From the NCBI RefSeq assembly GCF_963583255.1, contig NC_084805.1, positions 10,284,827 to 10,348,826 on the forward strand: 64,000 nucleotides of DNA, read 5' to 3'. The stretch's first letter is position 1. Each line of letters opens with the position of its first letter. The DNA is from Pyrus communis. Lineage: Eukaryota; Streptophyta; Magnoliopsida; Rosales; Rosaceae. Positions 10,830-21,311 of the stretch are shown here, piece after piece. The translations under genes and the position numbers were made by a program. The notes under the pieces are model-generated. The model saw only the letters and a program-made list of their open reading frames with translations. It had not been told where the DNA came from and made no database searches.

Positions 10830-10847
10830 TGGCGCCGTTGCGGGGGA
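10830..10847 (+). other. Primer-binding site of element D, tRNA-Asp
   Basis: TGGCGCCGTTGCGGGGGA matches the complement of the tRNA-Asp 3' end at 17 of 18 positions (CC to CG near the end). It sits five bases after the LTR. Confidence 0.88.
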
Positions 10848-11747
10848 TTAGCAAATTTGCTAATCTCTTGGATTGTTTGTTTCTGTTATGTATTTTAGTT
10901 TTAGTTTTTGATTTTTGTTTTGTTTGTTGAATTCAAATACTAGAGAAGAACAACATGGCACTTGATAATGCTTCTCTTTTGTCACAGCTCATGGAAAGGT
11001 CTCAAATGCAAAGAGTTGATATATTGAATCTTCAATCAAGGAATAACGTGTTTTCCAATACTTACAATTCGGATTGGAGTGATCATTCAAACTCTATGTG
11101 GTGGGAACCTCAAAATGCTCAACAAGGAGGATATTGGCAGCCACCACAACCTCATATTCAATATGCCCAACCAAACTTAAGTTTGTCAATAGATTATAAT
11201 CAAAAGCTTAACGAATTAATTTGTTTGGTGCAGGGCTCACAAAATCAAGACAATGAGGCTCGACAAGAAGACAAAAGGTTGGACCACTTGGAAAAGCAAA
11301 TTGGGCAGATCGCGGAGTTCGTAGGACAATTTTGCGACCAAGGCAAACTCCCTAGTTCAACCATTGTAAAACCGAAGGGAGAATTTGAAGCACCTTTTGT
11401 TACATCCCACATCGGCCACACGAGGGTCGAGTCCTGGCCTTATATGTCCTTGCCTGGCTCCTTAACTCTGAAGAGGCCTTCCGCGAAGGAAACAAAACCG
11501 TGAGTGGGGTCGGACCGGTGCGCCGGGTTCCACCACAAAGCGGACAATATCTGTCGGGTTGTGGGCCAGAGCCACGGCTGCTGCGTGTTACTCCCGAAGA
11601 GGCCTTTTGTGGGCGCCCAGTAGGGGTGTGGCAGGCGCTGGGCTACGGCCCAAGTACCGGCCCACAGAAGCAAAGCCGTGCGGTAGCCCCCTTTCGGGCG
11701 GGGAATGCCAAAGCGGACAATATCTTCGGAGTTGAAGGGTCGGGATG

Positions 11748-13891
11748 TGATAGGAGCATATTTATGCTACTTAGTTGTGTTGTTTCCTTACACTTAGTGA
11801 GTTAATTACTATGTATTTCAGTCTTTTAAAGTATTTTCGTGTGTTTTTAGGTCCTAATGGCAAAAGGAGCAAGAAAGTGCATTTTGAGGCTATTTGGAGC
11901 ATTTTTGGGCATGGATTGGATAGCTTAATCATGTAGCAATGAGGATGGACGAAATTGAAGACTAGAAGAGCTAGGAAAGGCTACAAATCTGGTGGAAGAA
12001 GTTCTACTCCAATGAAGATAAGGAAGAAGCAAGAAACAAGGAACCTTATCCAACCTTATCCAACCTTATCTTATCCTATCCTAGAAACCCTATCCTATCC
12101 TATCTCTAACATTATCCTATTCTATCCTATCCAAATCAGATTGGGACCTAAACCTAGCTACTTAGGGAGAATCAATTACACATTTAAACACCTATTTCAG
12201 TTTCTAGAAGACTCATCCATACCATTGCCGCAAATCACCATTCCTTGTAGGTTTAGGAATCACAATCCTTTTCCTACTCCTATATCACATGTCCTAGGCC
12301 CTTTAGGATTAGGAAATCTGCCTTAAACACAGTTTCTAGAACACCTAATCCTATCCCTACATGTGTGCCGCACCTAGCCTTCTAGAACTCCCTAATTCCT
12401 AGCCGAAATTCCTATTCCCATTCCCATTTAATTTCTGCCTTGAGTTAACCTTTTTACAATGGGATTAGGCAATCCTTTTCCTTCACTAAGTGTGCCAAAA
12501 TAGCCTATATAAACAGCCTTGCCGTGCCATTTAATAATCACCATCCCTTCACACAACATTCATACATCCCTTCAGAAATCAACCCTTGCCGTGACCTTGC
12601 AACCACCCATCCATCATTCCCCTACTTCCATACATCCATCCCAACCTCCATACACCACCATAACCCCTTGCCGCACCTCCATATATACCTAAAACCATCC
12701 AAAATCCAGAAAGTCGTCCACAAACTCACCATAGACCTTTGTGCCGTGACCTAGCAAGGAGAAGGAGAAGGAAGACCAAGCCTTGGGCGTTTGTACATTC
12801 AAGTTGGAGTGTTGGACGTGTCTAGGTGTAATCTATCTTTTATTTTCAATGTTTAAATCTATATTGCTTTGTTTTGTCATGAATATGAGAGGCTAAACTC
12901 GTTTTAGCCTAGGGATGCTTTGAAACCATGATTACAATTATAATATGATTTGATTAATTCCAGTTGTGATTTCATAAATTGTGAATGCAATTTACTTAAC
13001 CGTTTGATGGATAACTTATTCTTGTATGTTTATTAGGGAGGCCTACTTAATTTGCATGCTTGAATTTGGGGCTAGAATATAAGGGTGTTTCACATAATCG
13101 TCACAAACTTATATTCACAAGTAGTTAAGGTTGTTTTCACAATCATGTTAAGTAAATTCCTAGCATGCGTATCATGATGTCATAGTTACAAGTGTTTTGT
13201 CAATACTTATGGTTTCCATTGAACGTAATGATCTTTAACCGTATCTCTATTATGATGTCATGTAGGGGACTTTTTGAAGAATGCTTTGGGTTGTCGTATG
13301 ATGTCATCCAATCCACTAACTTAAGGGAAATCTGAGGGTTAATTAGTGATGTCACGGTTAATCTGGGGTGTTGAGGTTCATGGTTTATCGGAAAAGCAAC
13401 TGGAAATCAATTTATGTTAGAAAGTATCATGTGTGGAGAAGTATCCCTTGGCTATCCCATCATCCATTAGTTTTTCTTATTTTCGTCCAAAATCTGTTTT
13501 AAAGTTTTAAGTCACTTGTTTTCTTTTAAATTCGTCCAAAATCAAAACCCCCTTTCTTATTTGTTCCAAATCTGTCCAAAAGAGTCTTTTTGAGTCTTTA
13601 GAGTCAAAACCAAGTGTATTTTCGTCCAAATTAAGTCATAGAGTCTAAATTGAGTCTTTTTGGTTGTTTTTGGTTGTTTTGAGTCTTTAAAGTTTGTTTT
13701 GAGTCATATAAGTTAGTAAGAGTCTTGTGAGTCTATTTAAAGTGTTTTAAAACATATTTTCACATCTTTGAGTCAATTTTCATTAGATTAGCAATCCCTC
13801 CTAATCCCCGGCCTAGAACGATCCCTACTTATATCTATACTACAATTGTCGAAAAGAGGGTTTAATTTGTGTGCTTATATATTTCGCATCA
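11748..13891 (+). mobile_element. Solo LTR (divergent Athila-type subfamily) inside TRIM LTR1
   Basis: 2,144 bp, TGATAGGAGC...TTCGCATCA, flanked by GGATG (11743-11747 and 13892-13896). It shares the conserved ends and the CTAATCCCCGG segment with the other LTRs, but its middle differs: TATCCTATCC-type repeats (12040-12130) replace the CACATGCA-rich U3, and the TATA box reads TATATAAA (12506-12513). With no PBS, internal region or partner LTR, it is a solo LTR left by LTR-LTR recombination. Confidence 0.88.
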
Positions 13892-13978
13892 GGATGTGAC
13901 AATTTGGTATCAGAGCCTTACTCACGGTCGTGGTGTGCCGACGGGGACGTCGGGCTCCCTAAGGGGGGTGGATAGGCT

Positions 13979-14213
13979 TGGTAAACCTATCCCACATCGC
14001 CCGTGAGGGCGAGTGCCTTGGGCCTTATATATCCATTCGCAACTTGTTAGTTTACAGTGACGCGTTTTGTGGGCGGCCCGGTTAGGGGTCTGGCAAGCGC
14101 TGGCTTCGGCCGAGTATTGGTCCACAGGAACAAAGCCGTGCGGTAGCTCTGTCTTCGGGCAGGGAATGCCAAAGCGGACAATATCACTGTACGCTGCAAG
14201 TTGGGATGTGACA
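13979..14213 (+). mobile_element. TRIM LTR2
   Basis: 235 bp, TGGTAAACC...GATGTGACA, preceded by the purine tract and followed by ATT and the initiator-tRNA-Met site. It differs from LTR3 at only a few bases (for example CAAGCG/CAGGCG and TATTGG/TACCGG), so the tandem duplication is recent. Confidence 0.85.
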
Positions 14214-14290
14214 ATTTGGTATCAGAGCCTTACTCACGGTCTTGGTGTGCCGACGGGGACGTCGGGCTCCCTAAGGGGGGTGGATAGGCT

Positions 14291-14525
14291 TGGTAAACCT
14301 ATCCCACATCGCCCGTGAGGGCGAGTGCCTTGGGCCTTATATATCCATTCGCAACTTGTTAGTTTACAGTGACGCGTTTTGTGGGCGGCCCGGTTAGGGG
14401 TCTGGCAGGCGCTGGCTTCGGCCGAGTACCGGTCCACAGGAACAAAGCCGTGCGGTAGCTCTGTCTTCGGGCAGGGAATGCCAAAGCGGACAATATCACT
14501 GTACGCTGCAAATTGGGATGTGACA
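14291..14525 (+). mobile_element. TRIM LTR3
   Basis: 235 bp, same ends as LTR2, immediately followed by the CCTTT target duplication and the resumption of element D gag. Confidence 0.85.
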
Positions 14526-14930
14526 CCTTTGCTGGAAGCACTTATTGCTCCTACGCCATCTAATTCAAGTAAGGTTGTTCCAATTAGTTCTAACCCCATT
14601 CCACCTAATATCCCTATTCCTTGCAGGTTCATGAATTCCAAGGAAGAAGAAAGTGAAAAAGACATCTTGGAAGACCTTCCAAAGGTGCAAAGTAGGGAAT
14701 TTCATGAATTCATCAAAGAGGATATACTTGAGACAACAATGCCCAAAGAAGTTGAATTTGATGACATTGGATAAGTCATAACCATCACATGCAATCTGGC
14801 CAAGTCCAATATCCCTGAAACTTTCAAAGGAGTGGTGTTTGTCATTGAGTTCTTGTCAGACAAAACAAGTAAGTCATTTTTTTCAAATTCCATTACATTT
14901 TATACTAACTTGTTGTTTTTTTTGAATCAG

Positions 14931-15011
14931 GCACCTACATTAGAATTCAAACCAATGCCGGTTCACTTCAAGTATCACCTTCCATTCAAGGACCAATTCC
15001 ATGCCGTTTGA
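14931..15011 (+). pseudogene. Pol leader scrap of element D
   Basis: 26 codons then TGA. It reads APTLEFKPMPVHFKYHL, matching APILELKPLPSHLKYIF at the gag-pro/RT linker of E0 (about 29006-29056). It marks where the internal deletion removed the rest of pol: an A-rich tract (15030-15060) and gene B follow directly. The segment 14775-14930 shows no recognisable coding sequence. Confidence 0.65.
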
Positions 15012-15087
15012 TTTTATTTATGTTAATAAAAAAAAAAAGAAAAAAAAAAAAAAAAGAAAGATACTAAACATGGAGAAAGGTGGAGCT

Positions 15088-18000
15088 TCACAAAGGTTGT
15101 TTGCGTGAAGCCCCACTACGAGGCGCAGAAGTGGAAGGCATAGAAGCGGGAGGCATCGGAGCGGAAGCTATCGGAGCGGAAGCCATCGGAGCGGGAGGCA
15201 TCGGAGTCAGAGCATTCCAGGCCTCAATACTTGGCCAAGCGCTGGATGACTCAGGAAAAAGGTGCCTCTGGAGATAAGACGCAAGCCTTTGACGATCACT
15301 GTAAATTCGACCCTCAGATTCTTGCAGCTCATCAAGCTTCCTCTTCATGCCCGACGAATAGTTATTTGCAAGCACATGCAAACTTCTATTCTCGTACTTA
15401 AGCTGCTGGATCTCTTGCTTAAGACTTTCCACCTCCGCCATCAATGATTCCACCTGACGGGAGCGGGCAAGCAGGCGTTGGCCCATGTTGGACACAGAGC
15501 TCGCACACTGAACACTAAGTGCGAGGGACTCTTGAACGGCCAACTCATCGGACCGTCCTGACAGCAGCCTACTATCTTTTGGAGTGAGGAGGTTCCTAGC
15601 TACTATTGTAGCTGTTGTGGCCTCCTGCATCACGGAGTCTTCACCTGTGATAGGAGCATATTCATGCGACTTAAATGGCTTGTTCTCGTGCATTTACGTT
15701 ATGTTTCTTTAGTTATTTTAGTCCTTTATGCTTCTTTTGTGTGTTTTCAGGTTCTAAGGGCAAAGTATGCAAAAGGATGCCTTTTGGAGCCTTTTGGAGC
15801 AAATTAGAGATTGGAATGGATATCATTTGCTTGGAGCCAAGAGGATGGACGAAATTGAAGGATTCCTCCTCCATTGCAGCCACATGCACATTCAATCATT
15901 CACACCAAAACCTTGCACATGCTTTCCCATTTCATTATTCATTCACCTTGCAGCCACTCCACATGCATTTCTAGCTTTTCCTTTGCATTCCCCCTTTAAT
16001 CAACACATGCATCCACTCACCAAGAAATCATTCATTCCACATGCACCCAAAACACCACCAGAAATCATCATTGCTGTGGGTACCTATCCCATTTCAGATT
16101 GTCATTCCACTTCATTGCACATGCATCTTCATAATTCAACACATGCATTCATTATTTATTTACTTTGCATCCTTTAATTTAATCACATGCACATTCAAAC
16201 AAACACAATCATTCCAGCCATACCTTGCATTTTCAGATTGTTCATCCATCATTGCACCACAATGCAGCCACATGCACTTGTTCCTCTAACATTTCAGCCA
16301 CTTGCACTCCCATTCTCTCCCAAAACCGTGCACATGCCTTCTCCTTGCATTTCCAGCCATTCCACATGCTATTTCAGCCACATGCACTCATAATCATTCA
16401 ACCAACATGTGCACATGCAACCTAGCTGTCATGTTCCCCCCATTTCACCTATAAATACTCATTCATTCACACTCATTCATAGACAATCCATTCACCACAG
16501 AAATAAGGCCTTTGTGCCAGAAATTCATCCATTCCAAACACTCTTCCATAAACTCATCCATTGTAGAAATGTAGACATCAACCCACCCTTGTGCCGTGCC
16601 TTCCCTATTAATCCAAACACCACTCCCCAAACCATTCACACCATCAAACTATCCTTAGACCTTGTGCTACAACAACGAGGAAGAGAAGAGTGCCTAAACG
16701 TTCATACAATTCAAGTTTGAGTTGTTGGAATGTTTAGGTGTTTCTTTGATTTCAATGTTTAAATTCAATTCTCTTTGTTTTGTACATATGAGGAATGGAA
16801 GAGAAGAGTGCCTAAACGTTCATACAATTCAAGTTTGAGTTGTTGGAATGTTTAGGTGTTTCTTTGATTTCAAAGTTATGAGGAAATTCGAAATATATGT
16901 TTATGCTTACATTTTGATTTGATTACTTCTACTTGCGTTTCATAAGTTGTGATTCAATTTGTTTAACCGTTTGATTGATAACTTATTTATGTATGTTTAT
17001 TGAGAGTGCACGCTTAATTTTCATGCATGAATATGACGCTAGAATATAAGTGAGTTTCACCTAATAGTTACGAACTTATATTCACAAGTAGTGGAGGTTG
17101 CTTATAAACAATCGCGTTAAACGAATTCTTGGCATAAGTTTCATGCAATCATAGTAACGAATGCCTCGTCAACACTTATAATTTTCATAGAGCGTAATGA
17201 TTCTTGCTTGTACCTCTTCTATGCATTCATGTTGAGGACTTGTGGGGAATGTTTTGAATTGTCGCATGCATCATCCAATTCAATAACGTTAGGAAGATTT
17301 GAAGGTTAATTAGTGCATCACGGTTAACTTGGGGTGTTGAGAGTTAATGGTTTTTTGAAATGCAATTGGAAATCATTTTATTATGCAAGTGTAACATGTG
17401 TGGAGAAGAACCTTCTAGCTAGCATTCATTCATTCCATTTCATCACATTCATATATACTATATGTCTTAATTCGAATCTGTACATTTTATTTAATTTCGT
17501 ATAAAACTCAATCCCCCTTTACTTTATTGTCCAATTTAGTAGAAAGTGTTTTAGTTTATGTTTATAAGTGTTTTGATTCATTTTGTTACATAATTTCGTC
17601 CAAATTCACCAAAGTGCTCAAAACTGCCCAGAAAGTGATTTTAAGGCAGTTTTGAGTGTTTTGGGTGATGTTTGAGTCTTTTGGTTTGTTTTAATGTTTT
17701 AAGTGTTTAGTTTTACATTCTTTGAGTTAGTTTAGTGTTTTATATTGTGTTTTTACGTTCTTGAGTCAAGTTATTACTTAATTTCGTCCAAATTTGTGGT
17801 TTTGCTCAAATCTGCCCAGAAAGTGGTTTTTAGGCAGATTTGAGTGTGTTTGTGTTGTTTTGAGTCTTTTGGTTTGTCTTAGTGTTTTAAAGTTTAGTTT
17901 TGCATTCTTTGAGTCTAGTATAGTGTTTCATATTGTTATTTTACGTTTTTGAGTCAAATCCAAGTGGTTAACAATCCCTCCTAATCCCCGGTCTAGAACG

Positions 18001-18189
18001 ATCCCTACTTATACTTATACTACAATTTGACGAAAAGAGGGTTTAATTTATGCGCGTATAAATCTCGCATCAACCTGTAAGAAGACCGTTAGAAGATAAA
18101 AAAGAAGGGCGCCATACATTACCTTGACGGGGCGCAACCGGATCGCTGCTGAGACTCAAATCTAAGCTAAGGTTCGATGAGTTTGCCAT
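15088..18189 (-). pseudogene. Gene B copy of element D, interrupted by a solo LTR
   Basis: The N-terminal part is 18073-18189 (about 39 codons, start MANSSNLSLDLSLSSD) and the remainder is 15088-15642. The solo LTR plus one ACCTG copy lies between. Apart from the insertion the frame is open and the stop is shared with the other copies (GASRKQPL end). The tail has fewer five-residue repeats and the variants PIAS and PMPP. From the 3' piece a run-on ORF starts inside the LTR (MHENKPFKSHEYAPI), so a fused N-terminus is possible but unproven. Orientation is antisense to element D, as in all copies. Confidence 0.8.
15648..18072 (+). mobile_element. Solo LTR inside gene B of element D
   Basis: 2,425 bp, TGATAGGAGC...CTCGCATCA, with target duplication ACCTG (15643-15647 and 18073-18077). 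TATA box at 16450-16457; U3 rich in CATGCA. No PBS, internal region or second LTR is attached. Confidence 0.92.
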
Positions 18190-19254
18190 TTTCGAAAGTG
18201 TTCAAAGAGAAGGGGTGGATGGAGTTAAAATTTCAAAGGGCCGGAGACGATGTTCAAGAATGGGAAATCTTCAGAGTGTGTATGTTGGCGGTGATCGATA
18301 GCTCTATAAAAAGCCAAGGCGACGCGTCCACCGATTCAAAGAGCCGGAATTTCCGGCGTAAGTTAGGCGACGCTTTCTCGGCTTTTCAAAAAACGCGTTC
18401 AACTTTGTCAAAAGATTTCTGACAAAGCTGAAAACACGTGGAGGCCATCATCGCAACTACACGTCTTTAGCCGACAAGCGCAAAGTTCGGCGACGCTTTC
18501 TCTACTTTTCAGAAAACGCGTGCAGCTTTGTCAAAAGGAGACGCATCTGCACTACCACGTGTCGTTCAGAAAGAGAAGGGGCGTCGTTCAGAAATCGAAG
18601 GGGCGCCTGCTCAGAAATCGAAGAGGCGTCGTTCTGATATCGAAGAGACATTTGTCGACAAGGGTAAAAGAACAGTACCACCACTTGATATTATCTCTAT
18701 ATATGTCGACCTTCGTCTTTTATGGCAAGGCAAACCTGAAGAAAAATGCCCAACTCTCCCTCACCTCTGAGGGCGCACTCCCAGCAAAGCCTTTCGAAAG
18801 ACTCAATTCTTTCTTCTTCCCCAAAGATGATACCAGATGCCTGGAGTAGATATGACCCAGGAGGAAACAGCACAACAAATACATGTGCTGATTCATTCAC
18901 CGCTTCTTCAAAAGCAAAGGTATCTCATATCATCAAGGTCAAAAGCAAAAGTATCTCATATCATGCTCTTTCCCTGTCTTTTTCTTTGTCCTTGTTCTTA
19001 CTCGCATGGCAAAGTAAAAGAAGCAATCAGCCGGCACTTGGAGTCAATCTTCCGATCTGGAGCCAACTGCCTGGAATCTATTCCTGATTGCTTACCTAGC
19101 GTTGCTCTCGAGTAGTCATCTTCAACGGTTGATACACTTCCGGAGAAGGGACCACTTCTGCAAAGGGGAGCGAGTAAGGCAAGTGAAAATGATACATTGA
19201 AGCATGTGGAGACAAACATAGGCTGAGTTATCCTCCAACCCTTTTCAATACGAA
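18190..19254 (-). promoter_or_regulatory. Gene B upstream region in element D
   Basis: Reverse complement of the region before the other gene B copies: a TATA-like box (about 18303-18308 read in reverse), G-boxes (about 18435 and 18556), TTTTGACAAAG modules, TTTCTGAACGACG modules (18567-18650), and the TATATA segment (18698-18706). On the element-sense strand a 113-codon ORF (18746-19087, start MPNSPSPLRAHSQQ) is also open, and an equal-length counterpart exists at 885-1226. Which strand is functional cannot be settled here. Confidence 0.5.
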
Positions 19255-19443
19255 TTGGAAAGATTGAACAAAGAAACAGACCAAAGGGGTAAGCTCAGAC
19301 CTTCGGGGAAGACCAAAAGAATCCTCCAGCCCAGTAGCACAAAGGAAAATCAACAAGTGGAGGAGACCAAAAGAATCCTGCTGCCCAGTTCAAGAGTAGC
19401 ACAAAGGAAAATCAACGATGGGCGGAAACCAGTTCAAGAGTAA
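19255..19443 (+). CDS. Small conserved ORF, sense strand of the non-autonomous elements
   Basis: 62 codons with an alternative start, charged (MERLNKETDQR... KRILLPSS... KINDGR). Counterparts of exactly 62 codons occur at 45048-45236 (minus) and 50963-51151 (plus), with substitutions and a different C-terminal end. It lies between the gene B upstream block and the 3' untranslated block. No family recognised. Recent shared ancestry alone could keep it open, so confidence that it is a gene is low. Confidence 0.25.
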   Translation: MERLNKETDQRGKLRPSGKTKRILQPSSTKENQQVEETKRILLPSSRVAQRKINDGRKPVQE

Positions 19444-21311
19444 GCCTGTGGAATCACAAAGATCAAAGCCTCAATGCAATCACCAAGGAGAAGAGGGAAT
19501 TTACACTCCATAACCAGATTTGCGTCCCTAAACTCTTCTCTTTGTTAATTACATTCTGCCATGTTTAGTATGTTTAAATGCTTTTTGTGTGTTTACTTAT
19601 GTTTTGTGTGAATCTATGCTTAAAACATTGAGGACAATGTTTGATTTAAGTGTGGGGGGGGGTAACTAATGTTGTTAATGCAAATTCGTGGGATTTTATC
19701 ACCCATTACTTCAAATGTTGTTCCTTGCTGTTTTAAGGTGTTTTTAAGTTGTTTTAGAGTGTTTTTAGTGTGTTTTGTTTTATAACTCCGAAAATCACAT
19801 AAAAATTTGAAAAACATGTTTTAAAAAGCCTAAAAAGAGTGTTTTGAGTCATTTTTGTGTGTTTGTGTCTTAGGGTACCTTCCAACACAATGATAAGGAT
19901 TTGGTTTATAATTGCATGACGGTTAAAAAGAGTTATTAACATAGAGAAAAGTTTGATTTACTCTTGGTATATGCTTGGTTATGGTTATAATATATGACTT
20001 CACATGCAATCATAAAAGAAAAATTCGTTTTTGTAACATGCTTGAAGGAAGAAACTCATAATAACGCTACATCCCTGTGAGACTCGAGCCATTACTTTCT
20101 TTGGAGAGTTATTTTCTGTGATTCTTTGTTTTCTAAAGTTGTTGCATGATCTCATTATTCCTTGCTTGGTTGCTACTTAGAATGCAATTGTATCATGATA
20201 GAACTAAATGCTAGAACTTATATCCGTTTCATTCAAAGCATGACATTGAATTGCATAACATATATCAAGATGAAGTTGTGTAGTTGCCACCATAGCCAAA
20301 TAGCCTTACTTCCCATTTTTCGTATTTGTTGTAAGTTTTAACCCCGTTGAGCTTTGTTTAGCCTTTATTCATTGTTAACCCACATTATCCTAACCTAGCC
20401 TAGTTTAGGACTGTCCACACCCTTGTTCTTAAAAGATAGTGAGCACGACTTAAATGAATTCCTTTTGAGTACATTATGAAAGAAAATGAGTGTGGGGGAG
20501 AGAATGTTTTGTTCTTAAGCGTTTATGTATGTTTTGAGAGTCAAAAGAAAAGAAAAAATTCTGAAAAACATATGAAAAAGAAAAAAAACAGAAAAGAAAA
20601 GAAAAGAAAAAAAGAGCTTGTTCCCCCTTGTTGTTCAAAAGTTGAGTTTTCATTCAAAAGTGAATTCTAAGTTAATTCAAATGCTTTGCTCGCTATTTCT
20701 TTAAGAACCTTTGTTTTCCATATTCCTTCTTTGTTAGCCAAACACCTTTAGCCCCGTTTCAACCCTTATGCTTCTATCTTGATCGTTATGTGTTCAATAA
20801 TGTGGAGTTTGGAATTGATATGAGCTTATGGAATCACTGGTTCTCATCCTAAGTAGTAGCATTCCATTCATGAAATCATATTCATGTCATTATCATAAAT
20901 CCAGAAAATGCTTTCCTTGTTATAACATATGTGAGTGTTCGTCTACATGTTTACATCAATCTTCTCACATATACCTAGTGTAGGGAGTGTAGTCAGAAAA
21001 TCTGTGTGAAAAACGAGAGTACATCTAGTGAGGAATTGAGGGAATTCTCTAAAGGCATGTTAATACATTCAAATCATGGTTTTAAATGCTTAATTGTGAA
21101 CTAGTATGTGGTGACTATGAGTAAGAATGTACTTAAGTGTAAAGATTGCTAAAATCTGTGGGAATAATGATTTTTAACTTGTCATGTGCATTGGAAATCC
21201 CTGAGACGATTGTTGGAAGGTATAGGTTGTGTTTTGTTCGTTTTGTTTTGTTTTTGGTTTCTTTTGTTTTGTTTTGCTCGAGGACTAGCAAAAGATAAGT
21301 GTGGGGGAATT
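19444..21311 (+). other. 3' untranslated block and polypurine tract of element D
   Basis: No coding sequence supported. It contains the conserved AACATTGAGGACAATG followed by TTTAAGTGTGGGGGG (about 19624-19663), a purine-rich tract (20540-20622), and the terminal CTCGAGGACTAGCAAAAG with polypurine tract AAGTGTGGGGGAATT (21297-21311) touching the 3' LTR. That tract is the expected primer for plus-strand synthesis. The same block occurs inverted in E1 and E2 and upright at 51130-52569. Confidence 0.75.

Larger units (their letters stand above)
11398..14525 (+). mobile_element. TRIM tandem array (three LTRs, two internal domains) with a nested solo LTR
   Basis: The target duplication CCTTT lies at 11393-11397 and 14526-14530. 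Layout: LTR1 (11398-11747 plus 13897-13901, split by a solo LTR), internal domain with initiator-tRNA-Met site TGGTATCAGAGCC (13905-13917), LTR2 (13979-14213), second internal domain with PBS (about 14217-14229), LTR3 (14291-14525). Internal domains are only 77 bp and end in a purine tract (AAGGGGGGTGGATAGG, 13961-13976). LTR1 is about 355 bp and diverged from LTR2/3. No coding capacity; mobilised in trans. Confidence 0.82.
10955..14774 (+). pseudogene. Gag remnant of element D, interrupted by a TRIM array
   Basis: Coding parts are 10955-11397 and 14526-14774; removing the TRIM array and one copy of its CCTTT duplication keeps the frame open to the TAA at 14772. It aligns with the C-terminal gag of E0 (27282 onward): SNTYN, WWEPQ, the EKQIGQIAEF...GQF...QGKLPSST block, then RFMNSKEEESEKDIL. 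The capsid-like N-terminus and zinc knuckle are missing, and an unrelated start (MALDNASLLSQL) is attached. It would normally help package RNA into particles; this version lacks RNA-binding knuckles. It sits 107 bases after the PBS, as expected for gag. Confidence 0.75.

Noticed and set aside
11398..14525. Cassandra-type TRIM (LTR carrying 5S rRNA)
   Set aside because: I see no 5S rRNA promoter boxes in the LTRs; only the initiator-tRNA-Met primer site matches.
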